A stretch of DNA of 32,998 nt from Corynebacterium glucuronolyticum (lineage in GTDB: Bacteria; Actinomycetota; Actinomycetes; Mycobacteriales; Mycobacteriaceae). This document shows, one piece after another, positions 25,677 to 32,950 of the stretch. Location: assembly GCA_022772305.1 (NCBI GenBank), contig JALFAQ010000009.1, positions 1 through 32,998 of the forward strand, written 5' to 3'. The translations under genes and the position numbers were made by a program. A model generated the notes under the pieces. The model saw only the letters and a program-made list of their open reading frames with translations. It made no database searches and was not told where the DNA came from. Position 1 is the stretch's first letter; the number at the start of each line of letters is the position of its first letter.

Positions 25677-26767
25677 TGGCTACTGGGGTGCCATGGCAGG
25701 CAATACTAAAAAACCTTATGTCCTGTTCATGTCGTACGCGGAGAATCGGTGTAGAGCAAGCCCTGGATTATCTCGACACTTTATTGCTGGGCGGCGATGC
25801 AAAACTCGTGGCAGAGCAGATCAGTAACTGTGTGAGTGTGCTCGTTGCCTTCGCCAATTCCTCTTTTGGCTGCGAAGGATTCGATCCGAAAAACCGGCCT
25901 GCAGATAAGGCGGTGCTTTTTAGACAGCAGACCTGGCATTTTATGCGATGGAAGGATGGACACTCTCGTCACACGTGCCGTTGGCAACCTACGTGCAGGG
26001 CAGTGCAAGGGTTAATAGAGCGGATTGTGGAGCCTGCGTTTTTCTCTCAGCCTGAGATGCTTGATGCATACCTTCATGATGTGGCCAGGTGTCCAAACGT
26101 GTATCTCATGCCACAAGGGGGACATGATTCGACAAAGGCAGTGCCTTGTCATGTCTCCTTGGCCTTTTCTCGCTTGCCGGGCTTGGTGCTTGACAGTTCG
26201 GTGATCGACTCAGTCTCCTTCTTTGAATCGGTTCTCGAAGACGCGAAATTAGTCCGGGTCCGTGGGCGGAAAACGGACTTCACATGCAGCTACTGGACAA
26301 GAGCGGTCATCACGGGAGATTTTCAGTACTCGATGTGGATAGCAGCGTACGTGCGATCAGGTCACTTCTCGGGAAACTTTGCCAACACCCACTTTGATAG
26401 AGCGAATTTGACAGGGAGCTCCTTTGCCGGATCCGACCTTCTGTGTTCGGTCTTCCCTGAGGCAGTGCTTATTGGTGCTGATTTACGTGGTTGCCGAACT
26501 CTCGCGACAGCGTTCGCCGGAGCTGTTGTAGACAACAAGACGCAATTCCCCGATGGGATGTCTATTGCTCGGGATGGTCGCGCAGCTGTGGAAAAGCGCT
26601 GGCCGGGAATTGACGTTGTCGACGATCCGTCCTACTACCTCGAAGAGGAGTCAGTTAGTCTGCCACCGCACTACCGCAACACACTCGATGCGCGGGGGGC
26701 TCACTGCAGGAATGTCTGGACGGTCAACGCGTATATGGACGGGAATCCGTTCTCTCCTCCCGGATAA
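25676..26767 (+). CDS. Pentapeptide-repeat protein B
   Basis: The 363-residue protein starts at the ATG inside TGATG, coupled to the stop of the LGFP gene; the longer frame from 25580 lies within that gene and is not preferred. N-terminally, RRIGVEQALDYLDTLL and QISNCVSVLVAFAN resemble the helical part of pentapeptide protein A and of actinobacterial pentapeptide proteins. A cysteine/histidine-rich segment (HFMRWKDGHSRHTCRWQPTC in parts, residues ~95-115) follows. From ~205 to 310 there are pentapeptide-like steps (FANTHFDRANLTGSSFAGSDLL, AVLIGADLRGC, read in parts). It is cytoplasmic. The gene ends 8 nt before the MBL remnant. Function is unknown; it probably works with the secreted LGFP protein, given the coupling. 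Confidence 0.75.
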   Translation: MATGVPWQAILKNLMSCSCRTRRIGVEQALDYLDTLLLGGDAKLVAEQISNCVSVLVAFANSSFGCEGFDPKNRPADKAVLFRQQTWHFMRWKDGHSRHTCRWQPTCRAVQGLIERIVEPAFFSQPEMLDAYLHDVARCPNVYLMPQGGHDSTKAVPCHVSLAFSRLPGLVLDSSVIDSVSFFESVLEDAKLVRVRGRKTDFTCSYWTRAVITGDFQYSMWIAAYVRSGHFSGNFANTHFDRANLTGSSFAGSDLLCSVFPEAVLIGADLRGCRTLATAFAGAVVDNKTQFPDGMSIARDGRAAVEKRWPGIDVVDDPSYYLEEESVSLPPHYRNTLDARGAHCRNVWTVNAYMDGNPFSPPG

Positions 26768-26775
26768 CGCCTAGT

Positions 26776-27030
26776 GAGCGCGGCAAGGACATCCCGCTCC
26801 TTCCTGGCCACGGCCCGGATCACCCGGATACCGCCGACCTGGCCGCGCGCTACATTGAGCGGCGCGAGTACCACCTCAAGCAGGTGCGTGAGGCGCTTGC
26901 AGAGCTCGCCCCGATGCCAAGGTTCGCGACATCGTGGACAAGGTCTACGACAACGTGGATCCGGTTCTGCGCGATTCGGCGGAGCAGTCTGACGGGTGAC
27001 GTTGCGACATACATTCACGAGCACGATTAG
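26776..27030 (+). pseudogene. Diverged 3' fragment of an MBL-fold hydrolase gene
   Basis: These 255 bases align end to end with the last 255 bases of the intact MBL gene (22773-23027), at about 90% identity by eye over the first half. The frame starts ERGKDIPLLPGHGPDH without any start codon. It shifts after AELA through loss of one base in GCCCC, and a second one-base loss lies near 26990. In the first ~135 bases about 11 of 12 differences are synonymous, so the copy diverged while still functional, as an ortholog from another lineage would. The terminator following the intact gene is absent. Confidence 0.85.
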
Positions 27031-27553
27031 GGAGAGACTTTTTCCTTAAAGCACAGCTGGATAGCCAGGACCGACTAATCCAGATGTGCGCAGCTTACGA
27101 GCTCATGGAGTTATCAAAGTTAGACAGGGAATGCGCCGCATTTCTCGTCCGGGAAGCGTGCGGAGTAATTCCTGTGAGGCCCGCAGTTGAATTAACCTAT
27201 CGGTTTTCCCGCTGGTCGGAGTATTTGAACACATGGGCTCGACGATGTGGTACGGCGATAGCCTGGGATTGTGTTCGTAGAAAACCCCGCACGAAGGCAC
27301 ATTAGACAAGGTCATATGTTGCCCAACACGCTGTGTCAATCGTTGGGATAATCCGGACAGGAAATCTGCGCTCGAACCTCGTGGCACGGCTGGAATGCAT
27401 ACGATCCACCTCGCTTTGAAGAAAATTCGTCTAACGAGCAATAGACAGCAGCGTGGGTGCGAATCAACTTAGAAGTTCTTATGACAACCAGGGGCCAATG
27501 GTTCGAGCCTGTTTTCGTCCTTGAGTAGCAGCGTACACCTCAGGCAAGCAGAA

Positions 27554-27592
27554 GCCCCACCGGTGAAAAGCGATGCTCTCGGCCTGTGGGGC
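27554..27592 (-). terminator. Terminator-like hairpin without a strong T tract
   Basis: GCCCCAC (27554-27560) pairs with GTGGGGC (27586-27592), with further partial pairing inside. On the minus strand the stem is followed by TTCTGCTT, a poor T tract. It would lie downstream of the 27820-28643 pair. Confidence 0.3.
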
Positions 27593-27702
27593 AAATAGTT
27601 ACTAGCGTCGCAACTCATGCGGTCAAGTAAGCCCGTTGAGTAGGCGTCAACTTTCACCTGTTTTGGCCCTTCGCAATTGGCCTTGCCCACTCTTTCAATA
27701 GC

Positions 27703-27757
27703 TGGGAAAGTCGCCTAACTCTTGTTGGACAAGAGGTGACACCGGCGATGTTTCCCA
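27703..27757. repeat. Nested inverted repeat (~55 nt)
   Basis: The outer arms TGGGAAAGTCGCC (27703-27715) and GGCGATGTTTCCCA (27744-27757) pair with one bulged base. Inside them CTCTTGT (27719-27725) and ACAAGAG (27729-27735) pair perfectly around TGG. No transposase or RNA gene is visible next to it. Confidence 0.6.
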
Positions 27758-27819
27758 GGATTTCAGGTGGCTACGGATGTGCGTTAGTTTCCCTATTTTA
27801 GTGGTTTGTAGTTGGAAAA

Positions 27820-27975
27820 CTAAAGCCAGAAAATGATGAGGGAAACCAGCGCTGCACCTGCAACGATATTTCCCCAGTCTGGCAATACATTGAAAAAGAG
27901 CAGAAGGAAAAAGACAATGGTAACAGCTAGCAATACCAACCTCTTAGGGAGGTTGTAGCCTTGATCTTGCTTCAT
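27820..27975 (-). CDS. Small two-helix membrane protein (51 residues)
   Basis: The minus-strand frame reads MKQDQGYNLPKRLVLLAVTI, then VFFLLLFFNVLPDWGNIVAG, then AALVSLIIFWL and TAG. It has a basic N-terminus, two hydrophobic helices (about residues 13-28 and 36-51) and a PDW turn. The ATG lies 3 nt after the stop of the upstream secreted-protein frame (TAG-AAA-ATG), so the two are translationally coupled; AAGGA lies about 11 nt upstream. It is too short for default gene callers. Function is unknown; a membrane partner or self-protection role for the secreted protein is only a guess. Confidence 0.6.
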   Translation of the reverse strand: MKQDQGYNLPKRLVLLAVTIVFFLLLFFNVLPDWGNIVAGAALVSLIIFWL

Positions 27976-27978
27976 TTT

Positions 27979-28643
27979 CTATTGCATCCTTGCGTTATGA
28001 ATCGGGGCCCAGGTCGGTATTCCAAAGGGGGGAACAAGTACAGAAATCCCAAGCTCGGCGTAATTTACATCAAAGATCACTCCACGTTCGATGTTGTTGC
28101 CGATAGCGACGGCACCGATGACGCCAACGGCTGAAAGTACCTTGCTTACAATCGGCTCTGGGATAAAGATACCGGCGACACTCACACCGCCTGCAGCCGT
28201 AGCCAAGGTCTCTTTAGAAAGGTAGATTGTTGCCTTGTTCCAAGAAAAATCGACTTTGGTGACTCCACCGGAAATGCCTCTTTCCTCGGCGTGAATCTGA
28301 TCTTCTTGTGAGTTGTAAACGGTGATCGTGTTTTGCCAGGTAACGCTTTCAGTCTCAGTGGTCTCGATACCGTGGCGGATTTGTTTGTTCGTGGTGGCGA
28401 TTGCTTCAGAGACTTCGCGGAGTTCCTCCGGTGTCAACTGATCTTTTGCTGCGCGGCGGTCAAGAACAAATTGCCCATCTTGAGCGGTGACAAATTTGTC
28501 TGCTTTTGCGGCGAGATCTTCGCTAACCGTGGTCTGTGATGTCTCTGGAACGTTGTTTTCGGCTATTGCCGGGGGGTAAGAAGGGTTGTAGCCATCGCGC
28601 CTGCGACAATCGGCGAAACAATCTTCTTGTTCAGGTAGCGCAT
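27979..28643 (-). CDS. Secreted protein of unknown function, frameshifted in a C6 tract
   Basis: From ATG 28643, preceded by AAGGAG with 8-nt spacing, the frame encodes a signal peptide MRYLNKKIVSPIVAGAMATT, then LLTP, and stops at TAG shortly after a run of six Cs (28571-28576). Adding one C joins it to the downstream frame as TPPAIA-ENNVPETSQTT, which restores a good AxA cleavage site. The mature part (~195 residues) has a polar, helical N-terminal half, a WNKATIYLS strand, a glycine/alanine-rich hydrophobic pair of helices (GGVSVAGIFIP, VLSAVGVIGAVAIG) and a final beta-like segment. The downstream frame can be extended to a TTG at 28719, but without signal peptide or SD. Either the gene is broken, phase-variable, or the base count is a sequencing error. 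No family recognised. Confidence 0.65.
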
Positions 28644-29011
28644 CCTTGAAACTCCTTTTCTTACATAGTCGGATGAACTCTTGGTTGCGATGCTCCGTTA
28701 CGCTGCGCTTGTGCGTCAACGCGAGGGGAGCGTGGTGCCGAGTGTATAAAAACCAACTACCAGGAGCAACAGTTATAAGGTAAAAAGGATCGAATGATAC
28801 AAAAATCTGGGATTTTTCTGTATGGGGCTTCCTGGCGGTGTCTATTATTCTGTGAAGATTATGTGGGGGTAGTGAATAGCCGGGATAACCACATATTTAC
28901 AGCAATTCCTGTTTGTTTAGTCAGGAATAGGTTCCAGATTGGTGAGGCAGTATTTATTGGGGAGTTTCGGGCCTACTGTTTGTGACAAAGAGTTGTTGGG
29001 GGCCAACACGA
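28644..29011. other. AT-rich intergenic stretch
   Basis: It contains the Shine-Dalgarno AAGGAG (about 28652-28657) of the minus-strand secreted-protein gene and, further up, a TATACA box on the minus strand near 28743-28748 that could be its -10. A 63-codon open frame at 28794-28985 (plus) has no SD or motif and is not called. Confidence 0.4.
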
Positions 29012-29046
29012 AACCCTCAGTATTCCGGCGGTACTGAGGGTTTTCG
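29012..29046. terminator. Bidirectional terminator downstream of glxR
   Basis: AACCCTCAGTA (29012-29022) pairs perfectly with TACTGAGGGTT (29032-29042) around a 9-nt loop. TTTTC follows on the plus strand, and a shorter T tract is present on the minus strand where glxR ends. Confidence 0.78.
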
Positions 29047-29058
29047 GTTCTTAAGAAA

Positions 29059-29742
29059 CTAGTGGGCGCGGCGGGCGAGGGCTTCCGTTTGCAGGATCAC
29101 GATGGACTTGCCCTCGAGCTGGATCCAGCCACGGTGGGCGAAGGTGGCTAGTGCCTTGTTCACGGTCTCGCGGGAGGCGCCGACGAGCTGGGCGATCTCC
29201 TCCTGGGTGAGGTCGTGGTTGACCCGGAGGACGCCGTTTTCGTGGACACCGAAGCGGTTGGCCAGCTGCAGGATGGTCTTGGCCACACGGCCGGGAACAT
29301 CGGTGAAGATGAGGTCTGCAAGGTTATTGTTCGTGCGGCGGAGACGGCGGGCCAGCACGCGGAGGAGCTGTTCGGCGATCTCCGGGTGGGCAGCAAGCCA
29401 CATGCGTAGCTGATCAGAGTTCATGGTTGCCGCGTGGACGTCGGTCACGCACACGGCGGAGGAGGTGCGGGGACCCGGATCGAAGATGGACAGCTCACCG
29501 AACATGTCCGAGGGGCCCATCACCTGGAGAAGGTTTTCGCGGCCGTCGTTTGCGTGGCGGGCGAGTTTCACCTTGCCGGAGGTGATGATGTACAGGCGAT
29601 TGCCAGGGTCGCCCTCTTCAAAGATGGTTGTTCCTCGGCCGAAGCGGATGGTCTCCAATTCCTTGATGAGGTTGTTGACTGCCACTGGGTCAACACCCTG
29701 GAAAATTCCAGCCCGTGAGAGAACTTCCTGTACGGATTCCAC
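29059..29742 (-). CDS. glxR: CRP/FNR-family global regulator GlxR
   Basis: At 227 residues it matches the length of corynebacterial GlxR. The cyclic nucleotide domain (about 15-120) includes the phosphate-binding cassette [15 protein letters not shown] (82-96), and the C-terminal winged helix has [20 protein letters not shown] (about 177-196). GlxR binds cAMP and controls a large regulon in carbon, energy and cell-wall metabolism at TGTGA-N6-TCACA sites. The start is GTG at 29742, with AAGGAG about 5 nt upstream. It lies beside nth-thioredoxin-NUDIX-MarP, the arrangement of M. tuberculosis Rv3676-Rv3671c. No canonical GlxR site was found in its own upstream region. Confidence 0.96.
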   Translation of the reverse strand: MESVQEVLSRAGIFQGVDPVAVNNLIKELETIRFGRGTTIFEEGDPGNRLYIITSGKVKLARHANDGRENLLQVMGPSDMFGELSIFDPGPRTSSAVCVTDVHAATMNSDQLRMWLAAHPEIAEQLLRVLARRLRRTNNNLADLIFTDVPGRVAKTILQLANRFGVHENGVLRVNHDLTQEEIAQLVGASRETVNKALATFAHRGWIQLEGKSIVILQTEALARRAH

Positions 29743-29830
29743 ATTCGCTCCTTCATCGCCGATAAAAGTTACATTTCACACTTTACACTATGTGCTAGGT
29801 CACTAATAGGGAACCGAGAAACTTCAATCA

Positions 29831-29920
29831 CTAACGGGTGCAGAGTTTCTCGTATCCCTCCATGCCAATGGCGAAGAGGACCAGAAGAACTGGGAAGAGC
29901 AAGGAAAAAACAAAGATCAT
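29831..29920 (-). CDS. Putative 29-residue single-helix membrane protein
   Basis: The minus-strand frame reads MIFVFSLLFPVLLVLFAIGM, then EGYEKLCTR and TAG: one transmembrane helix and a short charged tail. It lies in the divergent gap between glxR and nth. A TATAAG box is found about 12 nt before its ATG; there is no clear SD. The clean helix-plus-charged-tail layout and the conserved locus make it plausible, but it is very short and unproven. Confidence 0.45.
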   Translation of the reverse strand: MIFVFSLLFPVLLVLFAIGMEGYEKLCTR

Positions 29921-29957
29921 GCAACCAGCTTACTTATACCCCGCTAAGGTGTGAATT

Positions 29958-30575
29958 ATGACCATTGCCCTTATTAACGCGCGCCTTGCCCAGAACCACC
30001 CTGATGCCCACTGCGAGCTGAACTACGACACTCCCTTTCAGCTCGCCGTCGCGACGATCCTGTCGGCCCAGTGCACCGATGTGCGCGTAAACAAGGTAAC
30101 CCCTGCCCTCTTTGCCACCTACCCGGATGCCGCAGCCATGGCCGGCGCGGACATCCACCACGTGGAGGAGCTCATCCGGTCGACGGGGTTCTTCCGCAAC
30201 AAGGCGAAGAACATCGTCGCCATGGCCAACGTGGTGATGGAGGAGTACGGGGGCGAGATGCCCCGCACCCTCGATGAGCTCGTACAGCTCCCCGGGGTAG
30301 GGAGGAAGACCGCCAACGTCATCCTGGGCAACGCCTTTGGTGTACCGGGGCTGACCGTGGATACGCACTTCCTGCGCCTCATGCGCCGGCTGGGGATCAC
30401 CACCTCCACCAACGCGGTCACCGTGGAGAAGCAGGTCATGCCCCTTCTGGAAGAAGAAGAGTGGACGATGTTCTCCCACCGGCTTATCTTTCATGGCAGG
30501 AGGGTGTGTACTGCCCGAAATCCGCGCTGCGAGGAGTGTATCCTCGACGATATCTGCCCCAAGGTAGGAGTATGA
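29958..30575 (+). CDS. nth: Endonuclease III
   Basis: The 205-residue protein is a complete Nth-type DNA glycosylase/AP lyase. The helix-hairpin-helix LPGVGRKTAN carries the catalytic lysine (K117), and TVDTHFLR carries the aspartate (D135). The 4Fe-4S cluster ligands are C184, C191, C194 and C200 (C-x6-C-x2-C-x5-C). It removes oxidised pyrimidines in base-excision repair. It starts the operon nth-thioredoxin-NUDIX-MarP; its TGA overlaps the next ATG. The promoter region contains TTATAC at 29934-29939. Confidence 0.95.
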   Translation: MTIALINARLAQNHPDAHCELNYDTPFQLAVATILSAQCTDVRVNKVTPALFATYPDAAAMAGADIHHVEELIRSTGFFRNKAKNIVAMANVVMEEYGGEMPRTLDELVQLPGVGRKTANVILGNAFGVPGLTVDTHFLRLMRRLGITTSTNAVTVEKQVMPLLEEEEWTMFSHRLIFHGRRVCTARNPRCEECILDDICPKVGV

Positions 30576-31084
30576 ACAAGACAATCGGCTGGTCCATCGT
30601 CGGTGCCATCGTCGTCATTGCCGCGCTTATCCTCGGCGTGCCACGCCTGCTCAGCGACCAACCAGCGGGCGACAAACAAGCCTCCACGACGCGGCAGGCG
30701 GTCGCACCGCGCCCGGACTGCCCCCTCCGCACCGTTCGGGGAGTGGAACTCGAGTGCCTCGGTGGCGAAAAGGGCGATGCGGAGAGCATCGACAAGGAAA
30801 AAACCCTCATCAACGTGTGGGCCTGGTGGTGCGAGCCGTGCCGTGAGGAACTCCCCATGATCCAAGAGTTTGCCGATACGCACCCGGACTGGACCGTCGT
30901 GCTCGTACATGCGGATGCCAGCCCCGCCAAGGGGGCCGCGATGCTTACCGATATGGGCATCACCCTGCCCAGCTATTCCGATACCGACGGCACGTTTGCG
31001 GGAGCGCTTTCCCTTCCCAACGTCGTTCCGATCACCCTCATCGGCGAAGACATCCACGCCGGACCCCTCAAGGAGCTGCCATGA
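30572..31084 (+). CDS. Membrane-anchored TlpA/ResA-like thioredoxin
   Basis: The 170-residue protein has an N-terminal signal anchor (residues 5-24) and an extracytoplasmic thioredoxin fold with WCEPC (C87, C90) and the cis-proline region NVVPITLI. It probably reduces disulfides outside the membrane, for example in cytochrome c biogenesis or protein folding. The real start is the ATG in the ATGA overlap with nth; the frame upstream to 30461 lies inside nth. It corresponds by position to M. tuberculosis Rv3673c. The stop overlaps the NUDIX start in ATGA. Confidence 0.9.
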   Translation: MNKTIGWSIVGAIVVIAALILGVPRLLSDQPAGDKQASTTRQAVAPRPDCPLRTVRGVELECLGGEKGDAESIDKEKTLINVWAWWCEPCREELPMIQEFADTHPDWTVVLVHADASPAKGAAMLTDMGITLPSYSDTDGTFAGALSLPNVVPITLIGEDIHAGPLKELP

Positions 31085-31743
31085 TCCCCACCTGGATGAC
31101 CCACGTCGCCGAGTCCACCCCCCAAATCAACCGCCTACTCGGCCACCTGCCGGCGGAAAACCGCGACCAGCAGGCCGCCGTCCTCATGCTCTTCTCCGGC
31201 GACAGTGAGGCAGACACCGTGCCCCGCGACGCCGGCGTGCTGCTCACGCACCGCAACCCCACCATGCGCACCCACTCGGGGCAGATCGCCTTCCCCGGCG
31301 GTCGCATGGACCCCACCGACGATGGCCCCGTCCACACTGCGCTGCGCGAAGCCTGGGAGGAAACCGGCCTGGACCCCAACACCGTCCAGCCCTTCATGCA
31401 GCTCGACGAGGTGCGCATCCGTCGTTCCGGCTACCCCATCCACCCCATCATCGCCTATTGGGTGGAGCCGGAGGAGGTCTACCCGGCCAGCCTCGACGAA
31501 ACCGACGATGTTTTCGAGGCCCCGCTCTACCACCTCCTCGACCCCGCTAACCGCCTCATGGTCGGCCACGGCGCCTGGAAGGGCCCGGCCTTTTCCATCA
31601 ACGGCTACATCGTGTGGGGCTTCACAGCTGGCCTGTTACACGCGGTTTTCCGTGGTGCCGGCTGGGAGAAGCCGTGGGATAAGTCGGTCCACGACCTCTC
31701 CACTGTCTTGAGCCATTCACGCAATGGCGAACGACTTCGCTAA
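31081..31743 (+). CDS. NUDIX hydrolase, CoA pyrophosphatase type
   Basis: The 220-residue protein has the signature of the CoA-type NUDIX group, THSGQIAFPGG (residues 64-74), directly before the NUDIX helix LREAWEETGL (88-97), whose glutamates bind the metal. Members hydrolyse CoA or its oxidised derivatives to 3'-phosphoadenosine 5'-phosphate and phosphopantetheine products. It overlaps the thioredoxin gene by 4 nt. By position it equals Rv3672c in M. tuberculosis. Substrate is inferred from the signature only. Confidence 0.9.
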   Translation: MIPTWMTHVAESTPQINRLLGHLPAENRDQQAAVLMLFSGDSEADTVPRDAGVLLTHRNPTMRTHSGQIAFPGGRMDPTDDGPVHTALREAWEETGLDPNTVQPFMQLDEVRIRRSGYPIHPIIAYWVEPEEVYPASLDETDDVFEAPLYHLLDPANRLMVGHGAWKGPAFSINGYIVWGFTAGLLHAVFRGAGWEKPWDKSVHDLSTVLSHSRNGERLR

Positions 31744-31756
31744 TATGCACACTGTT

Positions 31757-32935
31757 ATGACCCCCTCCCTCCTCGTCGACCTGATCATCGCTGGCGCCGC
31801 CCTCATCACATTCATCATGGGGTGGCGCCAAGGTGCTTTCGCATCCGTCCTGTCCACGGTCGGTGTAGTGAGCGGAATTGTGCTCTCCGTCGCCCTCATC
31901 CCCTTTGTCGCCGATTACACCGCCAACGACACCCTCACCCTCCTCCTCGGCCTGGGCATCATGGTGCTCGTCGCGGGTCTGGGGAATCTCCTCGGCGGTT
32001 TCGCGGGGTCAAAGCTGCGCCAAAGCATCCGCACCCGAGCCGCAATGACCATCGACTCAGTCCTCGGCGCTGTCTTCCAAGCCATCGCGTTCCTCCTCGT
32101 GGTGTGGTTCGTGGCGATGCCGCTGGCCACCCGCCTCAACGGTCCCATCGGGGAGGGGCTCACGGGCTCGCGGGTACTGGGGGCCATCGACTCGCTCACT
32201 CCGCCCGCCGTGGACAACCTCCCCGCGCAGCTCGCCGCCACGCTCTCCGAATCCGGCCTGCCACCGCTCGTCTCGCCGTTCACTGGCTCCCGCGAGGTTG
32301 ACCCGCCGAATATCCTCGTCGAGGACACCGCCATGGTCGATCGCGTCCGGCCCTCTGTGGTCTATGTGCTTGCCGACGCCCCCCAGTGCTCCCGTCGTCT
32401 CATGGGCACCGGTTTCATCATGTCCCCCGACACCATCATCACCAACGCTCACGTTGTCGCCGGCACCGACACCGTTTACGTCGAGACCGTCGCTGGCAAG
32501 AAGGACGCCACCGTTGTCTTCTATGATCCCGACACGGATCTCGCCGTTCTTCATTCCCCCGACCTTGGCTTGCCGACGCTCACCTGGGCCCCCGAACCCG
32601 CATCCACCGGCGATGACGCCATCGTCATGGGCTTCCCCGAGGGCGGCCCCTTTGAAGCCCGCCCCGTCCGCATCCGTGACAAAATCATTGTCAACGGCCC
32701 CAACATCTACGCCACCACCCGCGTCGACCGCGAAACCTACTCCCTCCGCGGCACCATTCGCCACGGCAACTCCGGCGGCCCCCTCCTCACCACCGACGGC
32801 CAGGTCCTCGGCATGATCTTCGGCACCGCCCTCGACGAGACCGAAACCGGCTACGCCCTCACCGCCGACGAAGTCATCTCCACCATCGGCGACTTCTCCA
32901 CCTCCGAGGTCGACACCGGCGCCTGCGTGGCATAG
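31757..32935 (+). CDS. marP: MarP-like membrane serine protease (CvpA domain plus trypsin-like domain)
   Basis: The 392-residue protein has four N-terminal transmembrane helices of the CvpA type (residues ~1-125) and a periplasmic trypsin-like protease. The catalytic triad is H232 (NAHVVAG), D261 (DTDLAVL) and S339 (HGNSGGPL). Two cysteines (C211 and C390) match the positions of the disulfide that stabilises M. tuberculosis MarP (Rv3671c), which is needed for acid and oxidative stress survival. The open frame starts at 31724; ATG 31757 (MTPSLLVDL) is preferred because it begins directly at the first helix and resembles the mycobacterial start, but no SD marks any candidate. It follows the NUDIX gene with a 13-nt gap, or overlaps it if the longer start is used. 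Confidence 0.9.
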   Translation: MTPSLLVDLIIAGAALITFIMGWRQGAFASVLSTVGVVSGIVLSVALIPFVADYTANDTLTLLLGLGIMVLVAGLGNLLGGFAGSKLRQSIRTRAAMTIDSVLGAVFQAIAFLLVVWFVAMPLATRLNGPIGEGLTGSRVLGAIDSLTPPAVDNLPAQLAATLSESGLPPLVSPFTGSREVDPPNILVEDTAMVDRVRPSVVYVLADAPQCSRRLMGTGFIMSPDTIITNAHVVAGTDTVYVETVAGKKDATVVFYDPDTDLAVLHSPDLGLPTLTWAPEPASTGDDAIVMGFPEGGPFEARPVRIRDKIIVNGPNIYATTRVDRETYSLRGTIRHGNSGGPLLTTDGQVLGMIFGTALDETETGYALTADEVISTIGDFSTSEVDTGACVA

Positions 32936-32950
32936 CACTCCGCTCACTTT

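Larger units (their letters stand above)
27041..27819. other. Gene-poor stretch with hairpins only
   Basis: Short open frames on both strands (for example 27084-27305 plus and 27103-27441 minus) lack Shine-Dalgarno sites, family motifs and a consistent codon pattern, and are not called. The stretch contains two hairpins, at 27554-27592 and 27703-27757. It looks like decayed or non-coding DNA between transferred genes. Confidence 0.5.

Noticed and set aside
27084..27305. 73-codon frame after the MBL remnant
   Set aside because: No Shine-Dalgarno, no recognisable motif, and a competing frame on the opposite strand.
27481..27520. GGTTCGAGCC considered as a tRNA T arm
   Set aside because: The flanking bases do not form the T stem or an acceptor stem, so no cloverleaf can be built.
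28794..28985. 63-codon frame in the AT-rich gap before glxR
   Set aside because: No SD, atypical composition and no hydrophobic or domain pattern that would support a real product.
29770..29815. GlxR autoregulatory site upstream of glxR
   Set aside because: GTGA and CACA half-sites are present but with 5 bp between them, not the canonical spacing, so it does not fit the consensus well.
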